From Aplidium turbinatum (taxonomy: Eukaryota > Chordata > Ascidiacea > Aplousobranchia > Polyclinidae), in assembly GCA_918807975.1 (NCBI GenBank), contig OU964934.1, positions 9,920,001-9,984,000 of the forward strand: a DNA stretch of 64,000 nucleotides, given 5' to 3'. Below, piece after piece: positions 11,101 through 22,110 of the stretch (positions within the stretch are counted from its first letter, which is position 1; each line of letters begins with the position of its first letter). The notes under the pieces were generated by a model. That model ran no database searches. It worked only from the letters and a program-made list of their open reading frames with translations, and had not been told where the DNA came from. A program made the translations under genes and the position numbers.

Positions 11101-14100
11101 TTATGTTTGTAAGTGCATTTTGTGTCCATCTGGCATTGTTTTTAGGTACCCGGACATTTTGCCGAAAGGACATTTTGCCGAAAGGACATTTTGCCGAAAG
11201 ACATTTTGCTGAATGGACATTTTGCCGAAACTGCTTTTTGTGTTATATGTATCGATATTCTCCACAGTGTGTTTTAGTCTATCGTTCACAACCTTAGTCC
11301 TTTCGGCAATTTATCCATCGGTAAAATGTCTTTCGGGAAAATGTCCTTTCGGCAAAATGTCTTTCGGCAAAATGTCCTTTCGGCAAAATGTCCTTTCGGC
11401 AAAATGTCCGTGCACGTTGTTTTTATACCTGTATGAACTTTATTCAACCTATATAAGTAAATAATTTTATAAGTAATCAGCATCCATAAATGATCACATA
11501 GTTTAATTTCAGTGAGTGCATCTAAAATCAAATTAATTCACCAATTTTCTTTCTAGGAATTTTAAAACTTGGTGATTTCGGATTTTGTAAGACATTGGAA
11601 ACGGGTATTTCACAAACCCATACATTCTGCGGAACACCTGGGTAAGATTATAATCATTAATTCATTTCTTAACTTAATAATAACAAATAAAAAGACATGT
11701 TTGAGAACAAAAATTAAAACATTGGTAGGCTACAACATGTATTTAAACGAAAGTATGTAAAACCACAAAGCGCCAATCTAAAAATTTACATTTTTCAGCT
11801 TTCTCTCTAGCCTGTAATGGAAAACGTGCTTTTGCCATCTCTCAGTTCATCTGTGTAATTGCATAGGGTGACCAATCTTGTTCTTTTGTTATCGTATCTA
11901 ATTGAATGAGTTGTTTAGTAATTTTCAGTTTTCATACAATACCGAGCTTGTACCAGAGCGCACAGTAATTGATGCCAATACTTCGATAGACGCAAAGTCA
12001 CCAAAAGATCTCCAATTAAATCCAGCCCAATTATAGAATAACTCAACAGTCTGAGCAAAAGATGAAATTCCAGTTAATTTGTTAAACAAATCCAAGTAGC
12101 ATTGAAACAAATCATTGTTCTCGGAACCCCCAGTCCTAAACGTAACAAGGTCACTTTGGATAACAAGTATTAGCAATTAGCAATTCGAGTTGTTGTTGTT
12201 TCCTACAAAATAATATGTAAGCCACTTGACTATTTTATCGTAAAGTTTCAGACTCCCTTGATATTAAAAATGGTGGAAATAAAACTTAAAGCGTGTTGTT
12301 TCTAATTCTCAAAATTATTCAAATTTAATTGCGAATTGTATTAATTCATAGAAAACAATTGCGTTAATATCAAGGATGGCATCAAAAACATGGCTACTGG
12401 TTAGTTGATTTTCAATAGAACTACGCCCTAATACATTAAATAATTTCAAAAACTTGGTAAAGTTTTAAATTTGAAAAATTTGCCGCAAGCAAAGTAGCCT
12501 ATTCTTTGCGCGCTTGTAGTTAACTACAAATACAATTCACTCCTATGACCTAATATTGGTCGTTAAATAACAAGTTTTTACAAACATTAGATGATGTTTT
12601 TAAACATTTTTGTTTTCATCTATATTCAAAAACAAAAACTAATATTTTATAAAGCATTCATTTGAAAAATCATAACTCCTTTCTCCCAACTTTCCAGGAT
12701 TTTGCACGTATTGTTGTTTTACTCCGAGAGAAAAACTACGTGCCAAAGACATAACATACAGTATAAACAAGCAAAACAGAGTAACCTTAGCGGTTTAACA
12801 TAATGTATTACATACAAAACAAAATATCTAACCGCTATAAGTTAAACTCGCTAAGGTTACTTTGTTTTGCTTGTCTATGGTTCAAAAATGCAAACTCTCT
12901 ACCAAAGCTTTATCATACAGTATAAAGTAGCCCAAGTTTTAGTGATGCACCTAAAATCTTAGTTTGTCATTTTTATTCAAGGTATATTGCTCCAGAGATA
13001 ATCTTACACAGTGGTCACTCGTATAGTGCTGATTACTTCTCTCTGGGTGTTGTCACCTACGAAATTTTGACTTGTCGATCACCGTTTCGTCGTCATGCGG
13101 TTTTGGATACTTATAAAGCGACGTTACGAGGAATTACAGGTAATCCGAAAAAATTTCCAAACGCCTAAGGTTAAGTTATGTTTCAATTGTTTCAGTTCCT
13201 CAAATTGTAACTTTCAACCAACACAACATAAATGATTTGGAAAGATTTTTGTTGTACAAAACTTTTCTGCCAGAACTGATTTAGCAAAAATGCAAAGCAA
13301 AGAATTTTTAATGTTTGTGCTTTAAAGTCATACTAAAGGAAAAACCTGACTTGGCAATTTTCCACGTTCTTTGTGTTTAACATGCTACCATAAAACAATT
13401 TTGAAAAAAATTTGGCCCCATTGCGGTCTGATCACCATTTCGCGCGTGCTTTTGTCTGAGCTTTCAAAACGGGAATGGGCTTGAGCAGCGAAGTGTGCGA
13501 TTATACAGTCTACGTCACGGGCGACTAGCCATCAGCTGATCGGGCAAGAGTTTTTACTGCGTGAGTTTCAAATGGCAGCTCTTGTTCTTCAAACAGTAAA
13601 TCAGCCTCTTTTACATAGATTTAACGTATTCAGGCCTTTAATCAATGTAAAAAAACAAGTTTTTGAAGGCAAATTCCACAAAGGCATGTGAAACGATTTC
13701 AGCTAGGCAATTCAGAAGGCGTGGAGTAATCAGCATTTTTTACATGGATTCAACGTGTCCAGGCCTTGAATCAATGTGAAAATTTTTGGAACGCAACACG
13801 TTTGAACTTTCCAACCAACGCTCGAAAAGACTTTTGATATCGCTACAGCTACTGGCCTACTGCTAGTCGCTGGTGACGTATTCTCGAGCAGTTTTTCCAC
13901 TTCTTGGTCATTTTGCAAAAAATAAAAAATAAATGTAACACTGGACTTTGCGCCTTGCCAGCGCCATTGAAAACAATTTTTTTTCATTAATTTTTTTATG
14001 AAATGTTCTCTTGAGTGTTCAGTTTACGCATTTTAATGCTTAATTCCAGTTTGAAAATTTCATTTACTATGCCTTTAAATTCTGTCTTTCCAAACAGACA

Positions 14101-14842
14101 CTTTGAAGAAAAAAAACAAATAAATAAATTTTGATTCTTAACTTTCTATCTCAAAAATATCGTCATTCAACAGAGGTTGTGTTCCCAAATCATCTTGATC
14201 ACTCCACGTGTTCCTTCGTCCGAGCCCTTTGTTACCGCGAGCCCGTTCGAAGACTTGGTTCAGAGGTGAGTGTGGTTATAGACTTGCAGCAAAATCCTTT
14301 ATAAATCTTGTATTTTTATAACCTGCAGTCTCAAAGTTAATTATACTGCGGTTTGAAGCTTTCACAGTGACGTAGGTTGGTAAGTACGTCACGTGTAGTT
14401 AGCTCAGAGTTTGCAGTTAGCTTTTGAAGAATGTTTTTGCAGCTTTTCTGCGCCAGCAATAGCGACATTTTTAATGCATCTTTTTAAACATCTGAAAATG
14501 TCGCCAAGGCTAAGGCCGATTCCAGTTAGCAAAGTTAGTCTTATTTGCATTAAATCAACATCTGCAGACGTTAAAATTAATACAAAGAGTCCATTTTTAA
14601 TAGCTGGTGACTCGTTGATGACGGCTATTTCTACCGCTATTGAACGTTCATTTTCAACTGCGATTATATGATTTTGTTATTATTTGTGTCACTTGTGCGG
14701 TTCAAAAATGCGCCTTTCTCTCCAGGCTTCTTCCCACGATTGGTTTTATGAATTTGACTGGAATCTTTTACGATCAGGGGAAATGCTGTCGCCTTTAAAC
14801 ATACTTAGCGACACTTGGAAGAATGAGGAAGCTCAGACGTGA
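8163..14842 (+). CDS. PKG-like AGC protein kinase, catalytic domain only
   Basis: Seven exons with GT-AG borders read through: 8163-8500, 9863-9979, 10640-10872, 11557-11641, 12982-13139, 14174-14265, 14726-14842. They give 379 codons. After about 90 unclassified residues the kinase domain starts with LGGGGYARV (98-106). It then has the ATP lysine in FAMK (123), an AEK helix-C glutamate (142), HRDVKTEN (216-223), DFG (236-238), TFCGTPGYIAPE (252-263), LRGIT and RRLG. The EACLGG and YKATLRGI segments and the end WFYEFDWNLLRSGEM follow cGMP-dependent protein kinase most closely. There is no cyclic-nucleotide-binding domain and no full AGC C-tail. The third glycine of the loop is Ala and the usual Glu of GTPEY is Gly; the catalytic Lys, Asp and Asn are present, so activity is plausible. 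An in-frame stop lies at 8130, but a possible acceptor at 8145 means 5' exons cannot be excluded. Confidence 0.88.
9000..9672 (+). mobile_element. 5'-truncated LINE 3' end in kinase intron 1
   Basis: Frame 9138-9584 continues from an RNase H-like tail (NHRGTLGNKMVDK from about 9104). It then has the C-terminal knuckle region of non-LTR retrotransposons (KNGEETVEHVLLECP, with the first Cys pair altered). An upstream part matches RNase H in another frame, so at least one frameshift exists. The element ends in a CAACAACAAC-type tail near 9660. RNase H plus this knuckle fits I/R1/Nimb-type clades; I cannot decide which. Confidence 0.75.
10968..10987. repeat. 20-bp perfect palindrome in kinase intron 3
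   Basis: TGATCAACTTAAGTTGATCA is its own reverse complement. It lies about 95 bases downstream of exon 3. No function is known; it could be a protein-binding site or chance. Confidence 0.6.
11151..11410. mobile_element. MITE-like hairpin of 16-bp repeats, kinase intron 3
   Basis: Five direct copies of a GGACATTTTGCCGAAA unit (11151-11230) face about seven inverted copies (11298-11410) across a 70-base spacer. Ends are CGGACATTTTG and CAAAATGTCCG. I saw no clear target duplication. The arrangement resembles a MITE whose terminal repeat has multiplied. Confidence 0.75.
12767..12874. repeat. Short inverted repeat in kinase intron 4
   Basis: A roughly 32-base arm (ACAAGCAAAACAGAGTAACC onward) returns inverted at 12841-12874 with a few mismatches. 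CATACAGTATAAA occurs directly upstream and again near 12913. It may be a small MITE remnant. Confidence 0.6.
13326..14074 (+). mobile_element. TTAA-flanked MITE in kinase intron 5 (T2/Kolobok-like)
   Basis: The ends are AGTCATACTAAA and the inverse TTTACTATGCCT, each flanked by TTAA (13322-13325 and 14075-14078). Diverged copies in the opposite orientation lie at 6655-6935 and from 63602 to the window end. There is no open frame of note. The TTAA duplication with A/G-rich ends is what T2 MITEs of the Kolobok superfamily show. Confidence 0.8.
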
Positions 14843-15720
14843 GCCATACAAGGACTCTATTTCTTTTAAATGAAGCTTTATCTATTTGCTTTAATTTTTT
14901 CAACATACTAGAAGTTTAATCGTCCACACACTAACCTGTCGTAACCTGCTCCTCTCAAAAAATGTAGCATTGTGTAATTGAAAGTTTTCGTGTTTGCAAA
15001 TGTATATTGTTATTGGCGTGATCAAACCTCTATTGCTGCATTCTTCAGAACTGTAGACGAACTGTCTTAAAGTTAATCCTTGCCATGAGTTTCTGTCAAG
15101 ATGACACCGTAGCGTCAGTGATTTGCACAATCAACTGTTTTTGCGTTCGTATTTTGCGTTTTGTTCTTATATATTTGCTGTGTTGTGCGCATTTCAGGTT
15201 CAACTTTAGTTTAGTTGAACAAGACGTTTGTTCAAAAAACTTTGATTTCATTCTTCCACTTTATTCGACTTTCTGCCTTTACAAAAGTCCAGGAGGAAAA
15301 AAATGTGTAGACTGCTGATTGGATTATGTGACTGTCCGAAAAAGCACAGCTATATGGATCACTGGTCAACTTTTTGTTGTAAACGTCAAATATTATGACA
15401 ATGTTATAAATGTATGAACTGAGGCTCATCAGTTTAAAATGTAAAATTAAAAATTCCTATGTAAAAAAAAAAAAAACATGTAGAAGAGCATGACGCAATT
15501 GTTCGTTTAGAATTGAGATTAAAAAACCAACTAAGAGATTTGTAAAATGATTTGTTCTACCTCTCGTTTGTCGTTTGGTCGATGTTTTTTAGTGAACATG
15601 TCGAACTCAAAATCCACCAACGCCTATAGCGCTTTCATGATTCTGTGTTAATACCAGTCCTTTGGCATCATGGATTGTAGTTATTTTTTTTTAAAAACAG
15701 GCAAAGTGAAACTTGAAAGC
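14843..15720. other. 3' flank of the kinase gene
   Basis: No second gene is visible. An ATTAAA variant near 15446 is followed by a genomic A-run at 15463-15477, which is one candidate for the kinase mRNA end, but this is only suggestive. Confidence 0.35.
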
Positions 15721-15930
15721 TATTGCACGCCTGTAGCCTAAAGGCTTTGAACCAGTGACCAAGGCTGATCATCGAGATTGTTAGGGTAAAATTTTCCACT
15801 TGTTGTATGTAGATTATTCCGTCCCCTTGATGCCACTGAATAAAGCTGCCCTGTTTTTGAAATGTCCTTGAAAGTTATCGTTAAAATGTGTTGCTCAAGC
15901 TCACACCCCTAGATTTAAGCAAGCGTTACT
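15720..15930 (-). mobile_element. Old copy of the tRNA-derived SINE
   Basis: Reading on the minus strand, blocks of the SINE body are recognisable: the GTTGCTCAAG block, the ATTCCGTCCCCTTGATGCCA block and the terminal GGCTTTGAACCAGTGACC block. It is strongly diverged and lacks the tRNA-like head. Confidence 0.6.
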
Positions 15931-16004
15931 CACGGGTTTCTTCTCTCATAAACACGAGCGCTCAAACAATCTAGCCACATGATCATTTACTTTCAGACTT
16001 TACC

Positions 16005-16312
16005 TTGATTGATTGAATCTTTATCCTCGGACTGGGAAAGCTTCTTGCAGAGCTTAATCCTGAAAGTTTCGCATACAGTACTTGTAGAGGCTTTGAATCA
16101 CTGACTCAGGCCCGGTCACCCAGATTGACAGAGTGAAGTTTCCGATTGTTGAAGTCTTGTTGCCGGGGAACTATTCCATCCATTAGATGCCACTGAACAG
16201 AGAGCAGTCCTTTTAACGTGCGTTGCTCAAGCGCACACCCCGAGAGTTGATCAACCAGCGCAGCTTGACCTTGTTCAAACACCTTATTCTGCGTTTCTTG
16301 CATTAGCACCTG
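16005..16312 (-). mobile_element. tRNA-derived SINE, body and tail
   Basis: The minus-strand tail is AATCAATCAA, as in the complete copy at 43531-43811. The body is well preserved, but the tRNA-like head beyond about 16260 is degraded. Confidence 0.8.
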
Positions 16313-16433
16313 GAAATCGGTTAAACTGATGTAGAAAATGAATTATCCATTTGCTCATACGTCTTTTGTTAAATTTTTCATTCAATGACTGTTTAAGAGC
16401 TGAAGTACGCTGTAAGCACTTTAACATGGAGAT

Positions 16434-16817
16434 ATTTAATTCAACCACGAACCAATCAGAAGCTACGTTCAACCAATCAGAAGCTACGTTCAACCAATCA
16501 GAACATGTTATAAGAGGCTGCCGTCCAATTGTGACCCTTTTAGCTCTCAGTCAGAGAGTTATTCCTTGTTTTGAGCTTCATTTGGTAGTTACAGAAGAAA
16601 ACAGAGTAGCTTAATGGTAGGGGTGGTAATCGAATCCATGTCATGGAAATGACTACTTTGTAGCCCTAACCTTAAGCCAAGCAGCTGACAGAGAATCCAT
16701 CACCTAATTTGCTTTGTATCATCTTCTTTTCGCCCTTTTTCACGTCACGGAAAACGCAGCTTTGCAATGACATCACGAACAATTACGTAACATCTGATTG
16801 GTTCGTGGTTGAATTGG
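16434..16817. repeat. Inverted repeat with triplicated CCAAT motif
   Basis: The segment ATTCAACCACGAACCAATCA (from 16437) recurs inverted at about 16783-16817. On the left, AACCAATCAGAAGCTACGTT is repeated three times with a 20-base period (16451-16505). CCAAT boxes can bind NF-Y, but no gene start is near, so a MITE remnant is more likely. Confidence 0.65.
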
Positions 16818-16829
16818 ATATCGGCGACG

Positions 16830-17563
16830 CAAGTGGTAGCTGGCGGGGAATTAAACGACAGCATGGTGGCGTATCCAACAAGTGCCAAATGCAAACAAGC
16901 GTGGACTGTGAGCCAACAAATTCTCTATGAGGAAACTTGGAAACCCACTCAGTAAGAAACATCGCTCATTCAACATGATTTATCTCAATTATAAAAACTC
17001 TGGAGTAAACAGCTAGTAGCGTAATATTCAAAAACGCCACAATCAGCATCACTAACCTAAGTTAAAAATTTGGATAAAACACCAATTTAGACCTTTTTTT
17101 AAGATTTGAATTCGATTAAGCGTTAATTCAGGCCTTTTTTAACATGATGGAGTACAAACAGATCAGCCTCGTGATTATTTGCAGTCATGTTGTAAGTGTC
17201 CTTCAACATGAAAGGAAAGGCTTTAATTTTATGAAAACAAAAACAAAAAAACTGTTTGTCAGTAAACTATTAATAGGTGAGAATTATCTAACATTTGGTG
17301 TTGGCTAAAGGGTTGCTTAGTTGAGATTTTGACGGTCTTGGTTGAACAATCACAGCTAAGGCACATAATAGCTTAAGGACTATTACGAAAGTCGTCACTT
17401 TGATATTTGTAAGTTTTACAACAAGTCTATTATAAATACTTTTCTAAATTGTAAGACAGGTATAAGATTCGGCGTACCGGTACTGAAAACAGTTTTAGGT
17501 TAGCAGGGGGAAAAAACACTAAATGTCTACGAAAGTTTTGCAATATGTAATTAAAGTCGAATA
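16830..17563. other. Intergenic, nothing recognised
   Basis: AT-rich with short open frames only. No repeat termini or protein matches were seen. Confidence 0.35.
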
Positions 17564-17572
17564 AGGTATTTT

Positions 17573-19389
17573 TTTTTTTTTCTTTTTTCGCGCAACGCTC
17601 AGAGTTCAAGATGGATACCACTACATCTTGCAGGTTTACAAATTGTCCATATGGAATGGATTTGTTTCCTGTCTCATCATTAATGCGTCCGCTCCGGGAG
17701 CCGTCCACACACCCAAACACTCAGCAGGCACACCATACTTACATGGAAGATACCTACCAGGGAGGCGAGGGACTCACTACGACCGAAGGGACCCACCGCG
17801 GTAGATGGTAATCTGTGGATGTAAATGTTTGGTTAGTGGCTGCCTCAAGCTGATCTGCCTGTCTCAACTTTCCTCTTGCTGATCTTGGAGCAGTCTAGGA
17901 GATGGCGGGTCAAGCTCAAGAACTAGCGCGTTTTGGTAGAGAGTTAATTTTAATTTTATTTGTAATTGTTTATGTGTGTGTATCTTCTTGTTGCCCGCTT
18001 GAAGAAGGGCACCTGCTTGTGGGAGACGGGCCACTGCAGTCTGACACCTCATTTGGCGGAGATGCCAGAGAGGAGCGGCCAGAGAGAGGGTAGCTTTCGC
18101 TGACCCCAGAGTCGTCTTGGAATGGGCCGCTGCAATCCTGTCATCCCAGAGCGAGTGGGACAACGGAGAGGGACGGTTAAAGATCTCCCGCTGCAATCAC
18201 TCTTCCGGCATCAGGCCGTTGCAGATGAGTGAGAGGGACGGGTTAAAGGTGGGTTGTTACGCCCTTGGCTGTCTAAAACTTCTTCAAAGATGATCTACGA
18301 CCGTACTGTGCTAGTGAGACCCACCGCTGCAATCAGTCATCCCTACCACCGAGGACGACTGAGAGGGCGGTTGAAGAGTGGATCTCGACTGGTTCTTCTT
18401 TCTTCTGACCGTAGGAGGAGGTTTGGAAGGAGTAGAAATGTCAGATGACAAAGGAATGTTATGCTTTTGTGTTATGTCTTTCGTTTTTGTCATGATGACC
18501 CACAGGGCTTGAATGGTGGACCGTTTTGTGTCCTGTATATATGTGTCGCCTATGTCCAGAGATTTCTTCTTTTGGATGATGGTGTGCTTGGCGACATTCA
18601 TCATGGTCAGAAGGATCAGGTTGTTCTTTTGTCCTCCAGGGAGTTGGTTGTAAAGGATCATGTCCTTTGTTATTTCCATATCTTCCTTGGTTAGGTCAAG
18701 ATATTGTTGTTTCAGGCGCTCCCATATTCCTTGTGCAAAGGAGCACTTGGTGAGGACGTGGGCCACATTATCTTCTTGTTTTCTGCAGAATTTGCAATTT
18801 GTTATTCTGTCAGAATGTATTGATCTATTAAAATCTCCCCATTTGTATCCTCCATGTGCAATCCGAAAGGACATGGAGGATAGGTGAGGTGGAAGGAGAA
18901 ATTTGATTTCTTTATTTCTTAGAAGAATTTCGTTCCAAGGAATCTTCTTTCCGTTTTGATCAATCTTGTCAATTTTCTTTTCATTTTGTGTTTTCAGATT
19001 GATGTAGATATTTTTGTAGGAAGTATTTTCCCAGTCGTGTTTCAAGCCTTTGAGTTTGCAAAAGGACTTGAAGATGTCCGCATACATTTCGTTTGGAATC
19101 GGGGCATGCGGAATGCTGTTGGAGAACAGATGAGGATTGATGTGTCTCATTCTGTAACTCAAATTGAACATGGCCCATTCGTGCCAGATTTCGGTGGCGT
19201 CTTCTAGTGGGAAAAGGTGCCGAATTCTGTCTATGCGACTAGTTTGGAATTTAGATTGGATGTCCACCATGTTGATGCCTCCATTTTTGACAGGAGGAAA
19301 TGTCTTGCTTCTCTGGAGTTGTTCAAATGGCGAAGGATGCCAGAGGAAGTCGAAGAGGATTTTGTTGAGGTAATAAGCTACTATGATGC
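17573..19389 (-). mobile_element. 5'-truncated LINE with poly-A tail
   Basis: The long minus-strand frame from about 19380 to 18311 is a LINE ORF2 C-terminus. From there to 17573 is a 3' UTR-like stretch with three imperfect copies of a GCTGCAATC...GGACGGTTAAAG unit between 18130 and 18380. It ends in a poly-A run (poly-T on the plus strand, 17573-17586). AGGTATTTT at 17564-17572 and 19390-19398 may be the target duplication. Confidence 0.8.
18311..19380 (-). CDS. LINE ORF2 C-terminal fragment (zinc-knuckle region)
   Basis: A frame of about 350 codons, with its first methionine at 19270, is open further upstream. It starts in the post-RT region (a FDFLWHPSPF segment, then VKNGGINMVDIQ). Around 18760 it has the C-x2-C...H...C knuckle (CKFCRKQEDNVAHVLTKC, then GIWERL) that Pfam calls zf-RVT. 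The C-terminus is Ser/Pro/Thr-rich. This knuckle occurs in L1/Tx1-like and some R-type elements. The reverse transcriptase and endonuclease domains are missing, so the copy cannot move by itself. Confidence 0.82.
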
Positions 19390-19398
19390 AGGTATTTT

Positions 19399-21199
19399 CT
19401 TTCTTTCACGAACATATTGTTTTAACCTATAAACTTTATTTCAGATTTGTGGCGTTGAATCAAAAATACCCTGACTCTGACGCCAGAAATGTCAAAAATC
19501 TTTCGTTTTCGATTTGACTCTGCAGCTCTACTTTATTTTCATTAGACAAACAGCATCACCAAGCGATTGAAATTTTTTGTTTTGTCTTCCGGTAGTAGCA
19601 GTACATAAATATCAATGAACCTTCAAGTGAATGCAAGTCGACAAAACCTTTTATACTTTTATTGGCGAAGTGCCAAAAAAACTCGTTTAAATTAAAGTAA
19701 CAGAACAACTGGCGAAATATTGCAGAGATACACTTTAGCATTACGCTGTACCAAAACATTGCAACATCATATTACCAGCTTTCTTTGCGGGCTAGAAGAC
19801 AAGCCGCTTCGAGCCATCTGAGTGACGCGCGACCTGACTTAAGATTTGTGCTAAAAGAGGTAATCATAGCTTAAATGTGAGAATGGAACACATTGTTAGC
19901 TCAATAAAAGAGTAGCCTATTTTACGGCTTGGAACTAATATTAATAGCCTAGTTAAAAATAAACCATTGGTAACCCAAGCAAGGTTTTAAAACCTAGTAA
20001 AAAATTATTAAATTTTTAGAGTGCAAAGATAGGGCAAATCCAATCATCAATGGATAAATAAAATATAGGGACCAACAGCAGTCTGATGTTCATGTTGTAG
20101 GCGTGAAACTAAAAGCAATCTAACGTCTTTTCATTAAGCTAAAGAATTTTTATTTATTTATCGGAAAGCATTTACTTTAAAGGGGTTTAATAACAAAACC
20201 TAAAAGTAGTTCTTTCCTATAAGTTTCCTATCCTACATTTTCCCAACAATAGAAAACAGACTTTTGATAGAAATGCATGTAGGGCTTCCAAGATGCCTAT
20301 TACAGTATATACAGGAAAATTTATCAAGTGGAATTTTCCTTTCTTTTAAATAAATGTGTGATTTTTATATTGCATCTTTGTGGCTGTTGAGACAATGTTG
20401 TAAAATGGCTGCGTTCTCCTTTCCTGGAGTGTACACATAAGACACTCTTATTTTCTTAAAAATCGATTAAATTTCAACACATCAACAACTATATGACGGA
20501 AAATTGTTTTCGGAATATCGCGTTTGTTGGTTTAAGTTTTCTTCCATTCCTCTGCTGCCAAACAAACCACATCAGCAGATTAATTAAAGCTGGCATACAA
20601 TGAAGACCCATTTTTGTCAACATCTGTCTACAAGCGGAAATAACCACCACCAATTTGTATCTTTAATCGCTGTACTAGATTAATTTAAAAGCAAAAGTTC
20701 ACTTATATCTGTGATGCATTAAATAATGAATATTTAATTTGCATAATCGAAATACAACACGATGTATCCCACATTAGAGCATGTCTGACAAGGTGGTAAT
20801 CCTCATATAATTAGTTGGGGGCGTATAGTCATGCTGAAAACAACTTTTGGCTTGTAAATGCACTTTACCTTTGTAATGGGATCGGTAGTTGGATTAACAT
20901 CTAATCTGAGGAACAAAATTTGAGATCAGAGAATGATTTGTCGGATATTTACTTGAGTTTAACTTGGCAAAAAAAATAAAGTTGTTTTAACAAGCTAAGG
21001 CTAAAACTTAACCGCGTTGTCTTTACAATATAATAGTCATCTGAAAATTATTAGATGCTCCCTCTGCTTTTCAAGGAAAGGGTGAAAAATCGTTGTTTTT
21101 CTACGCAATTTGTTGACAATTTCTAATAAAAAATGCTTAACAATAACATTATAGTGTTTGAAAAACGCACTTTTTGAAAACAATAGACTACACACAATG
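19399..21199. other. Intergenic, nothing recognised
   Basis: AT-rich single-copy-looking sequence. No frame resembles a known protein and no terminal repeats were found. Confidence 0.4.
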
Positions 21200-21207
21200 C
21201 TGATGAG

Positions 21208-22102
21208 TAGGGCAACCAATTTTTTGACCTAAAAACTTGAAATTTTGACTTCATAATTTACAAATTTTGACCTAATTTTGACCAATAACTTTCTGCGTTT
21301 GCAACCCAAATGCGATATACAAAGCATATTAGAAGTCAAACCGTTATACCGTATCTTCTTTTTCTATGGAGATAAGAGAAAAATGTGGAAGACTCAACGA
21401 AACCACAGCTAACGAACAGGTAATGAAAGTAACTCGAAAAACTGCAAAAGATAAATATGGAGTGTCTTTAAATATCCCAAAATTACTGAGAGGGTTCTGC
21501 AGTATTATACTTCAACATCAAGTAATGTTTCACATTATCGCCTTTGAAGTTCCTGTCTTCTGTCATTCACCTTTAGGTGTTGGAGGTATACTCGGAAGCG
21601 TAATCAAGCAGTGTACTACGAACTTTAGAATAATTTGATTGTTTAACCTTAGGCATAATTATAGGCTAGCTAAAGACAAATTTGAGAACATCAAGAAGCT
21701 AAAACTCAATACTATGTGTATAATGGTTTGAGCATTCACCTAACCAAGAACAAAGACCACGTTACCTGCCTTCCACGCCTAGCCTACTTAATATTCAATC
21801 ATCAGTAGTGGGCGAAACAAGATTATTACCTCAGAAATTGCAACAAATGGATTATTACGTCAGATTAGCAACAGAAATTGCAACAAAAAATCAAAATCTG
21901 TGTAGTTTTAATAAAAATATCAATAGAGAGAAGAAAAACTACGTTAAAAGAAAATTTTGACCTAACCATAAAATTTGACTTTTTTTTTACTTAATAACTT
22001 TGAAGCCTCTCTTCGTGTCAGCCTGAAATTTAGTTTATGGACGTTTTATAAACTTTGAACAAGGCAGAAAATTTTTGACTTTATTGACTTTTGGTTGCCC
22101 TA
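21208..22102. mobile_element. hAT-type MITE with TAGGGCAACC ends
   Basis: The left end is TAGGGCAACC and the right end is GGTTGCCCTA. A perfect 8-bp duplication, CTGATGAG, lies at 21200-21207 and 22103-22110. The subterminal regions repeat an AATTTTGAC(C/T)T motif on both sides. No transposase is encoded. Confidence 0.88.
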
Positions 22103-22110
22103 CTGATGAG

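Noticed and set aside
16351-16614. Frame with repeated NQSEATF peptide
   Set aside because: It is only the translation of the 20-base CCAAT repeat.
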